This document shows positions 22,360-29,050 of a DNA stretch of 35,062 nt, piece after piece. Under the pieces are notes generated by a model. It ran no database searches and was not told the origin of the DNA. It saw only the letters and a list, made by a program, of their open reading frames with translations. The stretch lies in the IMG/VR virus record IMGVR_UViG_3300046010_002683, positions 1 through 35,062 of that record; one strand, 5' to 3'. A program made the translations under genes and the position numbers. The first letter of the stretch is position 1; each line of letters opens with the position of its first letter. Source of the DNA: a virus.

Positions 22360-22447
22360 ATTGGAGTTAAGATTTAGCGGTCTTATGCAAAAGGTTCACG
22401 TTCCTGCTCCATTCTTTTTTTAACAACGTGAATAAAAACGTAAAATT
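22360..22447 (+). ncRNA. Structured leader RNA 2 (predicted pseudoknot)
   Basis: Stem 1 pairs TGGAG (22362-22366) with CTCCA (22407-22411). Stem 2 pairs TTCACGTT (22395-22402), inside the stem 1 loop, with AACGTGAA (22425-22432) outside it: eight perfect pairs and an H-type pseudoknot. A local hairpin pairs TAAGA (22368-22372) with TCTTA (22381-22385). A run of seven Ts (22415-22421) separates the two 3' strands. The order differs from leader 1, where the Ts follow stem 2, so a common origin is uncertain, but a TTAGCGG heptamer occurs in both. It leads into HNH 2 at 22448. Confidence 0.5.
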
Positions 22448-22969
22448 ATGCAAGAAGAAATTTGGAAGGATATACCTAACTATGAAGGGTTATATCAAGT
22501 TAGCAACTTAGGTAATGTAAAAAGCTTATCAAGAGAAATTTTAAAACGTGGTAAATATCCATTTATTTGCAAAGAAAGGATGTTAAAAAATAGGGTAAAC
22601 ACACGTGGCTATAATCAATTTATTCTTTCTAGTAATAGAAACCGAAAAACTTTTACTACTCATCAATTAGTAGCAATGGCTTTTCTTAATCACAAACCTG
22701 ATGGCACACATAAATTAGTGGTGGATCATATTAATGCAAATAAATTAGATAATCGTGTTGAAAATCTACAAGTAATAAGTCAAAGAGAAAATTCTTCTAA
22801 GGATAAAAAGAACAAGGCTTCAAGATACACTGGTGTAAGTTGGAGTAGTGGAAATAATAAATGGATGTCAGCAATTAGAATAAACGGGAAACAAAACCAT
22901 TTAGGGTACTTCAAATGTGAAACATCTGCACATTTAGCATATCAAAATAAACTAAAACAAATAATATGA
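22448..22969 (+). CDS. HNH homing endonuclease 2 (NUMOD4-HNH-AP2-like)
   Basis: A 173-residue paralogue of the enzyme at 966-1469. NUMOD4 is at residues 4-28 (EIWKDIPNYEGLYQVSNLGN), the HNH core includes H72 and VVDHINANKLDNRVENLQVI (91-110, D93-H94), and the AP2-like C-terminal part has YTGVSWSSGNNKWMSAIR and HLGYFKC. Both enzymes end with AYQNKLK and differ mainly in the linker. It lies between the membrane protein and the holin, and its stop overlaps the holin start by four bases, so holin translation may depend on read-through from it. It is a likely separate homing insertion. Confidence 0.9.
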   Translation: MQEEIWKDIPNYEGLYQVSNLGNVKSLSREILKRGKYPFICKERMLKNRVNTRGYNQFILSSNRNRKTFTTHQLVAMAFLNHKPDGTHKLVVDHINANKLDNRVENLQVISQRENSSKDKKNKASRYTGVSWSSGNNKWMSAIRINGKQNHLGYFKCETSAHLAYQNKLKQII

Positions 22970-23160
22970 GTACAATTAAAGAAAGATGGAATGCGAAAAC
23001 TCCCATTTTTTGGAAGAAATTTCAAAGAGTAGGAATTACAATCGGTAGTTTAGGTGCAATTTTAATAGCTCCTCCAATTGGATTGTCTGTTGTAGGTGGT
23101 TATTTAATAACTGCTGGTAGTGTAATAGGTGTGATTTCACAATTAACAACAGAGAAGTAA
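22966..23160 (+). CDS. Holin-like small membrane protein
   Basis: A 64-residue protein with a basic, soluble N-terminus (STIKERWNAKTPIFWKKFQR) and two hydrophobic segments at about 23-38 (VGITIGSLGAILIAPP) and 41-58 (LSVVGGYLITAGSVIGVI). Small proteins with two membrane helices directly before an endolysin are usually holins, which open the inner membrane at a set time. It touches the endolysin start by one base. The exact holin family is not identified. Confidence 0.7.
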   Translation: MSTIKERWNAKTPIFWKKFQRVGITIGSLGAILIAPPIGLSVVGGYLITAGSVIGVISQLTTEK

Positions 23161-23630
23161 TGGATCAGTTAACAATTGATAGGATAGCAACTGCACATCC
23201 TAAAATCAGAGAAGAGTTAAAGAATTATTATATCGAATGTAATAATAAGTTGCCAAAAGGTGTTAGATTGCGTTTTGCGTACGTTTATCGAAGTGTAGAA
23301 GAACAAAACGTACTATATAACCAAAGGCCTAAAGTTACGAACGCTAAAGGCGGTCAATCGATACATAATTATGGGCTTGCTTTTGATATAGCTATACTAC
23401 TAGATAAGGATAATAACGGAACTTTTGAGAGTATAGATTGGAATATTAGCTCTCCTTACTTTAAGTTAGTAGTAGAATACTTTAAAAGCAAAGGTTACGA
23501 ACATGGAGGAGATTGGAAGTCATTTAAAGACTACCCACACTTTCAAAAGGCATTAGGTCACACATGGCAAACATTGAAAAACAAGCCTACATTTAAAGAT
23601 ACAAACGGAATATCTTATCCTATTTTGTAA
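23160..23630 (+). CDS. Endolysin, M15-type peptidase (VanY/peptidoglycan endopeptidase)
   Basis: A 156-residue zinc peptidase that should cleave peptide cross-links in peptidoglycan at lysis. Visible are YRSVEEQ (43-49), the motif SIHNYGLAFD (67-76, zinc ligands H69 and D76) and DYPHFQ (H127, third ligand). The size suits a single-domain endolysin. No signal peptide, so it needs the holin encoded just upstream. A strong terminator follows, ending the late operon. Confidence 0.88.
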   Translation: MDQLTIDRIATAHPKIREELKNYYIECNNKLPKGVRLRFAYVYRSVEEQNVLYNQRPKVTNAKGGQSIHNYGLAFDIAILLDKDNNGTFESIDWNISSPYFKLVVEYFKSKGYEHGGDWKSFKDYPHFQKALGHTWQTLKNKPTFKDTNGISYPIL

Positions 23631-23650
23631 CTATATATCACTCTATTTTA

Positions 23651-23681
23651 AACGCAATCTTAATCGGTTGCGTTTTTTTTT
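23651..23681 (+). terminator. Rho-independent terminator of the late operon
   Basis: AACGCAATC (23651-23659) pairs with GGTTGCGTT (23666-23674), nine pairs with one G-T, around a short TTAATC loop. The T-run extends to 23681. It follows the endolysin. Confidence 0.88.
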
Positions 23682-23723
23682 AACTTTATTTTATAAAATG
23701 TTATGATATTATAATAAATGTAT

Positions 23724-23731
23724 TATATTTG
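23724..23731 (+). promoter_or_regulatory. Promoter -7 box of the small-gene operon
   Basis: TATATTTG is a full match to the Bacteroidetes -7 box TAnnTTTG, 31 bases before the first start codon. A TTG box at the usual distance is not seen; TTATG at 23701 is the nearest. Transcription would cover 23763-25489. Confidence 0.6.
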
Positions 23732-23762
23732 TAAGGTATTAACAATTTAAAAAATAGAAATT

Positions 23763-23960
23763 ATGAGAAGAGCACACGAAATAGCAGCAAAACATTTAAG
23801 AAATGCAAAATTTGAAGCGAGATTATTTAAAAACTACGATATGCCACACCAACCATTTGAGGTTAGAGTAAAAGGAATTACAAAAGATGTTGCTATGAAG
23901 TTACAATCTATTATGTGTCAAGTTGTTAAATGTGACAGTATTAATATAATTGAATGTTAA
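23763..23960 (+). CDS. Hypothetical 65-residue protein, first of the small-gene operon
   Basis: Unrecognised basic protein beginning MRRAHEIAAKHLRNAKFEAR, with KNYDMPHQPFEVRVKGIT and a Cys-containing end (CQVVKCDSINIIEC). It lies just downstream of the promoter at 23724. Its last codons overlap the next start. Confidence 0.65.
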   Translation: MRRAHEIAAKHLRNAKFEARLFKNYDMPHQPFEVRVKGITKDVAMKLQSIMCQVVKCDSINIIEC

Positions 23961-24349
23961 TTATGGATAATTTATCAAAAGTTTTAGATTTCGTAAAATC
24001 AGAACAAAAAAGAGCGAAAAAAGGATTTAAAATGTGGGGTTGGATAGGTGCTAGTTCAAAGAGTTTTTATAGAGGTGCAATTACTTTTTTAGAAAATATT
24101 GAGGACTTTATCGAAATAGAAAAAATTACAAAAAGAGAAATAAACACAAAAATAAATTTTGGAACTATAAAAGATTTAAATAAATATAAATATACTATTG
24201 AAAATTTTAATGTAGATTTAAGATTATGCAAAATAGATATAACAACACGATCAATAAATCAAGAAAAAAATAGTTTTACAATTGATTTATTAGAAGCAAA
24301 AGAACAAGGGATAATAGATATAACATTTTTAAATAAATTATTAAAATAA
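23954..24349 (+). CDS. Hypothetical AT-rich gene
   Basis: A 131-residue protein (128 if the ATG at 23963 is used). It is Lys/Ile-rich: VLDFVKSEQKRAKKGFKMWG near the start and FTIDLLEAKEQGIIDITFLN near the end. AT content is higher than in the virion genes. No family recognised; it lies in an operon of small genes that could include host-takeover or defence-evasion functions, which is speculation from position. Confidence 0.6.
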   Translation: MLIMDNLSKVLDFVKSEQKRAKKGFKMWGWIGASSKSFYRGAITFLENIEDFIEIEKITKREINTKINFGTIKDLNKYKYTIENFNVDLRLCKIDITTRSINQEKNSFTIDLLEAKEQGIIDITFLNKLLK

Positions 24350-24356
24350 CAAAATT

Positions 24357-24497
24357 ATGATTGAATTAGTATTAGGTGGTGCAATTTACTGGGTAATAAA
24401 TACTATCGAAAAGGACAGAAAGCAAATGCAACGTGTTAAAAAAATGAAAGAAAAGTATTTCACAGATGATAGACCAAAATATTATACAAGTCTTTAA
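24357..24497 (+). CDS. Small protein, 46 residues
   Basis: A short frame with ATG seven bases after the previous stop, ending TAA. The peptide starts MIELVLGGAIYWVINTIEKD, a moderately hydrophobic segment followed by a basic, Lys-rich part (RKQMQRVKKMKEKYF). It could be a membrane-associated peptide. Spacing on both sides is as tight as for the other genes here. Confidence 0.55.
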   Translation: MIELVLGGAIYWVINTIEKDRKQMQRVKKMKEKYFTDDRPKYYTSL

Positions 24498-24498
24498 T

Positions 24499-24570
24499 AT
24501 GAAATTAGCAAGAATTATATTGGCAATTATAGTAATAACAATTACAATACTATTATATTATGACAAGTGA
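24499..24570 (+). CDS. Tiny single-helix membrane peptide, 23 residues
   Basis: ATG at 24499, two bases after the previous stop, encodes MKLARIILAIIVITITILLY followed by YDK, nearly all one hydrophobic helix with a positive start. The stop overlaps the next start by 11 bases. It would insert in the membrane if made. Very short, so confidence is limited. Confidence 0.4.
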   Translation: MKLARIILAIIVITITILLYYDK

Positions 24571-24853
24571 ATTAGCAAGAAAGTTAAGTACAGAGACTCT
24601 TACAAATAGACTACATAAACAGCCGTTTAACGTAACTATATTAAAAGAGTTAAACAAACGTGCGACGAAAGTATTTAAATGCGAGATACAAGCTAAAATA
24701 CGCCTAGAAAAGGAATTGGCTAAGCGTTCTAATCGTGCCGTAATCGGTTGCAAGAATGAAGCCTATGCGACAGAAGACGAAATGATAAGCGGATTTAGTT
24801 GTACCTATGAACAATTAAGTCCAAGTGAAAAATCAATATTTGATAAGTTATGA
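24560..24853 (+). CDS. Hypothetical 97-residue protein
   Basis: A basic, helical protein starting MTSELARKLSTETLTNRLHK, with a Lys/Glu/Arg-rich middle (IQAKIRLEKELAKRSNRAVI) and a C-terminal TYEQLSPSEKSIF. It may bind nucleic acid, judging only by charge. It overlaps the next gene by four bases. Confidence 0.6.
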   Translation: MTSELARKLSTETLTNRLHKQPFNVTILKELNKRATKVFKCEIQAKIRLEKELAKRSNRAVIGCKNEAYATEDEMISGFSCTYEQLSPSEKSIFDKL

Positions 24854-25041
24854 TAGCAAAGGAAAAAGCCGCACAATTAAGATATAAATACTCTACACTG
24901 TTAGATTTAAAAACAACTGATGGATTAGTATTACAATGCGCTTTAATTTCAGTTTATGAGATTTTAAGATTAGGTAAAAAATTACCTTTAGAAACTTTAG
25001 AGTATTATTTAGAAGTAAGAAAAGAAATAGAAAAGTTATGA
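24850..25041 (+). CDS. Hypothetical 63-residue protein
   Basis: A helical protein starting MIAKEKAAQLRYKYSTLLDL, with VLQCALISVYEILRLGKKLP and a Glu-rich end. It overlaps both neighbours by four bases (ATGA), so it is translated with them. No family recognised. Confidence 0.6.
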   Translation: MIAKEKAAQLRYKYSTLLDLKTTDGLVLQCALISVYEILRLGKKLPLETLEYYLEVRKEIEKL

Positions 25042-25262
25042 AAAAGTGCTTCACCTGTAGAACTAACTATCCCATGCTTATGTATCATTTAGATGAGTCT
25101 AAATATCAATTAAAAGCAAATAAGGGTAAGACTATAGAATGCAGATTTTGTAGCCTTAAACGCAATCTAAATGATAAAGGATTTACGCATCGTGTAGATG
25201 GAAAGTTTACATTTACACAAGCTAGTAAAAAAAAAATAATACTTAATTTTTTTAAAAGATGA
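25038..25262 (+). CDS. Small zinc-ribbon-like protein
   Basis: A 74-residue protein with two cysteine pairs, CFTC at the N-terminus and CRFC near residue 36, spaced as in a zinc ribbon. The rest is basic (SLKRNLNDKGFTHRVDGKFT). Small phage zinc ribbons often modify transcription or bind DNA. Which role applies here cannot be told. Overlaps neighbours by four bases. Confidence 0.65.
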   Translation: MKKCFTCRTNYPMLMYHLDESKYQLKANKGKTIECRFCSLKRNLNDKGFTHRVDGKFTFTQASKKKIILNFFKR

Positions 25263-25489
25263 AAACACCAGTACAAGAAGTTTTTAGCGACTTAGAAGTT
25301 AACCACAGAGAGTTCTTTGATGTACATACGTCGAAAGGCAAGATATTTGTAAATCACTATTCAAAGTATATAAAAATTGAAAGAGAATTTTTAATAGACT
25401 TCTTCAATTTCTTTAGAGATAACGGAGAAAACCATATCGGGTTAACAATCGAACAATTTGTTGAACTATATTTAAACCAGTCTAAATAA
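25259..25489 (+). CDS. Hypothetical 76-residue protein, last of the small-gene operon
   Basis: Unrecognised protein starting MKTPVQEVFSDLEVNHREFF, rich in Phe, Glu and Asn. The final codons and the stop lie within the hairpin of the downstream terminator, so the operon ends here. Confidence 0.6.
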   Translation: MKTPVQEVFSDLEVNHREFFDVHTSKGKIFVNHYSKYIKIEREFLIDFFNFFRDNGENHIGLTIEQFVELYLNQSK

Positions 25490-25502
25490 GGCTGGTTTTT
25501 TT
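25474..25502 (+). terminator. Rho-independent terminator of the small-gene operon
   Basis: AAACCAGTCT (25474-25483) pairs with AGGCTGGTTT (25489-25498), ten pairs with one G-T, around an AAATA loop. The T-run ends at 25502. The stop codon lies within the hairpin. Confidence 0.85.
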
Positions 25503-25522
25503 ATTGTGTAAAAACAATTACT

Positions 25523-25561
25523 TAAATATGTAGTTACTTATTTGTACAAATACGTATTTAA
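25523..25561 (+). promoter_or_regulatory. Nested inverted repeats before the phosphoesterase gene (operator-like)
   Basis: Outer arms TTAAATATGTA (25523-25533) and TACGTATTTAA (25551-25561) match at ten of 11 positions. Inside lies the perfect 12-base palindrome ATTTGTACAAAT (25540-25551). The right arm ends on the base before the start codon. A weak -7-like CTTATTTG overlaps the palindrome. It could bind a dimeric regulator, or form an RNA hairpin that hides the start. Confidence 0.5.
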
Positions 25562-26680
25562 ATGGTTGAATTTAAAACCGAGATGATAGAACTCTATAAA
25601 AAAGGAGTAAGTATCACAGAAATCGCAAAGAAAATCTGCAAAGAAAATAACCTAGAATATACAGATGCTAAAAGGACTTCAACTTCCAAAATCATTAATA
25701 GAGTAAAAAGCAAAGGTGTGTTCGATGAGTGTGAAGCCGTAGGAATAGATCCCGACAAAATCAAAAACTATTGGTATAAAGGTAAGCACTATTCCATCAA
25801 CGTAAAAGGTGAAACTGACACATTTAAATATGAAGACTTTAAAGAAGACTTTATTGCATCGGTTAAGGATATTAAACCTGACTACATTCAGATAATTAGA
25901 ACAGAATCGGAGGAAGAATCTCACTGCTTACTTATCGATCCAAGCGACATTCACGTAAATAAGCTATGCTCAGTATTCGAAACAGGTGAAGAATACAATA
26001 CTCAGATAGCAGTGCAACGTGTCAAGGACGGTGTAGCATCGATTTTAAGCAAGTCTAAAGGCTTTAATATAGATAAGATAATACTTATTGTGGGCAACGA
26101 TGTTTTAAACACGGATAACGCACGAAATCAAACAACAAAAGGAACACAACAAGATACCCACATGAAGTGGTTCGATGCTTTTTTAATGGCTAAACAGCTT
26201 TACATAGATATTATTAGCACTTTAGTAGCTATCGCGGACCTAGAAGTAGTCTATAATGTATCTAATCACGATGAAATGTCAGGGTTCTTTTTAATGGATT
26301 CAATCTATTCATGGTACAACGAACACCCAAACATTAAATTTGATAGGTCTCCGTCACATCGTAAATATACAACCTACGGAAAGAACTTAATCGGTACAAC
26401 ACATGGAGATGGGGCCAAACAAAATGACCTTCCTCTATTAATGTGCCACGAAGCTAGTCAACATTGGCACGATTGTAAGCATCGTTATTGGTTTACACAC
26501 CACGTACATCATAAAACAAGCAAGGATATAATGTCAGTACAAATTGAGTCGTTACGTTCACCTAGTCCAGCAGACTCATGGCATCACAAAAGTGGATATC
26601 AACACTCACCACTAGCAATAGAAGGCTTTATATTCCATAAAACACATGGGCAGGTAGCACGGCTTACGACACTTTTTTAA
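25562..26680 (+). CDS. Calcineurin-like metallophosphoesterase with N-terminal HTH
   Basis: A 372-residue protein. Residues 1-50 include an HTH-like segment (GVSITEIAKKICKENN). The phosphoesterase core shows all expected metal-binding motifs in order: DIH (119-121), GND (168-170), NHDE (225-228), HGD (271-273) and HVH (304-306). Related phage enzymes are Mre11/SbcD-like nucleases or phosphodiesterases acting on DNA or nucleotides. Substrate unknown. A role in DNA metabolism fits its place beside the replication region. Confidence 0.85.
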   Translation: MVEFKTEMIELYKKGVSITEIAKKICKENNLEYTDAKRTSTSKIINRVKSKGVFDECEAVGIDPDKIKNYWYKGKHYSINVKGETDTFKYEDFKEDFIASVKDIKPDYIQIIRTESEEESHCLLIDPSDIHVNKLCSVFETGEEYNTQIAVQRVKDGVASILSKSKGFNIDKIILIVGNDVLNTDNARNQTTKGTQQDTHMKWFDAFLMAKQLYIDIISTLVAIADLEVVYNVSNHDEMSGFFLMDSIYSWYNEHPNIKFDRSPSHRKYTTYGKNLIGTTHGDGAKQNDLPLLMCHEASQHWHDCKHRYWFTHHVHHKTSKDIMSVQIESLRSPSPADSWHHKSGYQHSPLAIEGFIFHKTHGQVARLTTLF

Positions 26681-26714
26681 GCCTATACCCTTAAAATAAA
26701 ATAAAAATTTAATC

Positions 26715-26933
26715 ATGGCAAAAGTAACACTAGAATTCGACTCACTAGAAGATCAAGACGATATTAAGTACGCATTGTACGGATGGAAGTACGCGCTTGT
26801 AATTGACGAATTAGACCAATACTATCGAGGGCTATATAAATACTCTGAAATAGGTAGCGAAATTGAAATGGCAGAACTTGTTCGTGCTAAAATTAGAGAG
26901 ATAATGCATGATAATGGATTGACGATGGAATAG
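26715..26933 (+). CDS. Conserved small phage protein, 72 residues
   Basis: An acidic protein starting MAKVTLEFDSLEDQDDIKYA, with YGWKYALVIDELDQYYRGLY. The pattern EFDSLEDQDD...GWK...ELDQYYR is familiar from many phages where it accompanies replication genes; to my knowledge no function is established. It is the last gene before the large non-coding region. Confidence 0.7.
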   Translation: MAKVTLEFDSLEDQDDIKYALYGWKYALVIDELDQYYRGLYKYSEIGSEIEMAELVRAKIREIMHDNGLTME

Positions 26934-27312
26934 AAAAAGTAGAAAAGGTAGAAACTTGTATAAAATTTAGGTGTTTTGTAACGTATTGATTTATATAATT
27001 TTAAAGGAAACTTGAAAAACTTAAAAAACGCTTAACTTATTGATACTCATAGAAAGTAATAAAAGGTTAAAAGTGTTTTGCTATATTACACTAAAACAAT
27101 AAATAAAAAAAAAAGTGAAAAAAGTTTTAACTTTATACGTAAACTACTATAAATCAACAAACTAATCAAAAACAAGTTTCCTTTAAATTATTGATATTTA
27201 ACAACTTACAAAACATCAAAGTTTCTACATTTTTAAGCAAAGTTTTAACCTTTTTACGTTTTTCGCAAAATTCAACATTTTATTTAGAATGAATATAAAT
27301 AACGATTAAATG
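26934..27312. other. AT-rich non-coding region with long inverted repeat, candidate replication origin
   Basis: The longest gap without genes. The arms 26948-27014 and 27173-27228 form an extended imperfect inverted repeat: both start with GTAGAAACTT on their own strand, share TGTTTTGTAA, and meet at TTTAAAGGAAACTTG (near 27000-27014, complement near 27173-27187). Between them and to the right are copies of an AGGTTAAAA-like word, at 27064-27072 and inverted at 27123-27134 and 27240-27255. It lies between the phosphoesterase and helicase genes. Repeats, AT richness and context suggest an origin, but a regulatory region or degraded insertion is possible. Confidence 0.5.
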
Positions 27313-27342
27313 TTGTTTATATAAAATAATATAGTAATTTAG
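27313..27342 (+). promoter_or_regulatory. Promoter of the IbrA/IbrB-like cassette
   Basis: TTG at 27313-27315, a 19-base spacer and TAATTTAG at 27335-27342, one change from TAnnTTTG. Spacing is identical to the promoter of HNH cassette 1. It leads within five bases into leader RNA 3. Confidence 0.5.
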
Positions 27343-27344
27343 CA

Positions 27345-27440
27345 AAGTGTTAGGTCTCAAACATTGTAACACTTAAGATATTTGCCCTATCGATTTGTAA
27401 ACTTGAGACCTTTACACTTCGATGGGGCTTTTTTATTTAA
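27345..27440 (+). ncRNA. Structured leader RNA 3 (predicted H-type pseudoknot with U-run)
   Basis: Stem 1 pairs GTGT and GGTCTCAA (27347-27360) with TTGAGACC and ACAC (27403-27417), 12 pairs around a small internal loop. Stem 2 pairs GCCCTATCGA (27384-27393) with TCGATGGGGC (27419-27428), ten pairs with one G-U. The 5' strand of stem 2 lies in the stem 1 loop, so this is an H-type pseudoknot, followed by six Ts. The order of elements is the same as in leader 1. An alternative pairing GTGTTA with TAACAC (27347-27352, 27367-27372) could compete with stem 1, so a switch is conceivable. Start codon at 27454. Confidence 0.65.
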
Positions 27441-27453
27441 ACAAATTATTATT

Positions 27454-27849
27454 ATGGAAAAAAGAATTTATCATCCATATTGGTTATGGGAAGATTATTT
27501 AAATGGATTTTACGAAAATTCATCAGGACAACAAAAAAACATAGATATACAAAAATGTATAGAGATGTTTAATAGTCAAGAGTTAACAATAAAAAACATG
27601 AATTATGTAGTTGATAATTGGAAATATTCAATGGAACATAACCTAACAAATAGCTCAATGAATCATATAGCTTATGTAGGTCAAAGTGCTTGCTGTAATT
27701 ATGCTAAAATACCAAATACAATAACAATGGAATGTTGGTCTAAACTAACAAAAGAAGTACAGGAAAGAGCAAATAAAAATGCTTTAGATTCAATACAAAG
27801 ATGGAAATTAAACAATAAATTTATTCAATTATGCCTAAAATTAGATTAG
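27454..27849 (+). CDS. Small protein of the IbrA/IbrB-like cassette
   Basis: A 131-residue protein starting MEKRIYHPYWLWEDYLNGFY. It has NWKYSMEHNLTNSSMNHIAY and GQSACCNYAKIPNTITMECW. I recall similar small proteins encoded directly before PAPS-reductase-like genes in phages of Bacteroidetes and Firmicutes; no function is known to me. The ATG at 27454 is preferred; a longer frame from 27382 would read through the pseudoknot. It overlaps the next gene by 19 bases. Confidence 0.7.
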   Translation: MEKRIYHPYWLWEDYLNGFYENSSGQQKNIDIQKCIEMFNSQELTIKNMNYVVDNWKYSMEHNLTNSSMNHIAYVGQSACCNYAKIPNTITMECWSKLTKEVQERANKNALDSIQRWKLNNKFIQLCLKLD

Positions 27850-29045
27850 ATAAAAATGTATACGATGCATCTATTGAAAGGATAAATTACACACTTGATA
27901 ATTTTAAGAAAGTATATTTATCTTTTAGTGCTGGTAAAGATAGTACAGTGATGCTTCATTTAACAATGCAAGAAGTAAAAAAAAGAAACGCTAAAATAGG
28001 TGTTTTAATAGTAGACTTAGAAGGACAGTATAAATTAACTATAGACCATATATACGCTTGTATTGAAGAATATAAAGACAATATAGATTTATACTGGGTT
28101 TGTTTACCTATACACTTAAGAAATGCAGTATCTGTTTATGATCCTTTTTGGAAGTGTTGGGATTCAGAACAAAAAGAAAATTGGATAAGACCACTACCTA
28201 AAAAATGTATTTCAGACATTAATTATTTTTCGTTTTTTAGAGATGGAATGGAGTTCGAAGAGTTTGTTCCTGAGTTTGGAGAATGGTATTCACAAGGAGA
28301 GTTAACAGCTTGTTTAGTTGGTATTCGTTCAGATGAATCATTGAATAGGTATAGAACAATAGCTTCTAAAACAAAAGAAAGGTTTGATAATAAGGTTTAT
28401 ACCACAAAAGTAACTGATAATGTATTTAATGTTTACCCTATTTACGATTGGAAAACAGAAGATATTTGGATTTACCACGCTAAAAATAAAGATAAAATAT
28501 CTAATGGACTTTATGAATTAATGTTTAAAGCTGGTTTATCTATTCATCAACAAAGAATATGTCAACCTTATGGTGATGACCAAAGACGTGGGTTATGGCT
28601 ATTTCATTTGATTGAGCCTGAAACATGGGCTAAAGTAGTAGCAAGGGTTAATGGAGCAAATTCAGGAGCTTTATACATAAATGAAAGCGGAAGCATAACA
28701 GGGTATAATAAAATAACAAAACCTAATAATCACACATGGAAATCATTTGCTGAATTATTTTTAAATAGTATTCCTGAAAAAACAAAAGAGCATTATTTAA
28801 ATAAAATATTTACATTTGACAAATGGTGGAAAGAAAGAGGTTATGATAATGGCATACCTGACGAAGCTCCTTATATTTTAGAATCCAAAAAAATAGCACC
28901 TAGTTGGAGGAGAGTATGTAAGTCTTTACTTAGAAATGATTTTTGGTGTAAAGGATTAGGATTTACACAACATAAAACAAAAGCATATTCTAAATATTTA
29001 GAATTAAAAAAACAACAAAGAATTGAAAATAAATTTTTAAAATAA
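27831..29045 (+). CDS. ibrA-like: PAPS-reductase-like PP-loop protein (DUF3440/IbrA-like)
   Basis: A 404-residue protein. The PP-loop SFSAGKDS (31-38) binds the phosphates of ATP or an adenylylated nucleotide. It continues with LIVDLEGQYKLTIDHIYACI, the cysteine-containing WKCWDSEQ, LVGIRSDESLNRYRT and YPIYDWKTEDIW. This is the layout of the DUF3440 group of the PAPS reductase family, which includes E. coli IbrA. Its reaction in phages is unknown; sulfur or nucleotide chemistry on DNA or RNA is a guess. It is paired with a ParB-like gene, as ibrA is with ibrB. Confidence 0.85.
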   Translation: MPKIRLDKNVYDASIERINYTLDNFKKVYLSFSAGKDSTVMLHLTMQEVKKRNAKIGVLIVDLEGQYKLTIDHIYACIEEYKDNIDLYWVCLPIHLRNAVSVYDPFWKCWDSEQKENWIRPLPKKCISDINYFSFFRDGMEFEEFVPEFGEWYSQGELTACLVGIRSDESLNRYRTIASKTKERFDNKVYTTKVTDNVFNVYPIYDWKTEDIWIYHAKNKDKISNGLYELMFKAGLSIHQQRICQPYGDDQRRGLWLFHLIEPETWAKVVARVNGANSGALYINESGSITGYNKITKPNNHTWKSFAELFLNSIPEKTKEHYLNKIFTFDKWWKERGYDNGIPDEAPYILESKKIAPSWRRVCKSLLRNDFWCKGLGFTQHKTKAYSKYLELKKQQRIENKFLK

Positions 29046-29050
29046 AAACT

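Noticed and set aside
26934-27312. CRISPR array or miniature transposon
   Set aside because: No regular spaced direct repeats, and the inverted arms are internal, imperfect and without target duplications. A short insertion relic remains possible but is not supported.
27382-27453. Upstream extension of the first gene of the IbrA/IbrB-like cassette
   Set aside because: It has no ATG (begins at TTG) and runs through the pseudoknot and T-run. ATG at 27454 gives the expected N-terminus.
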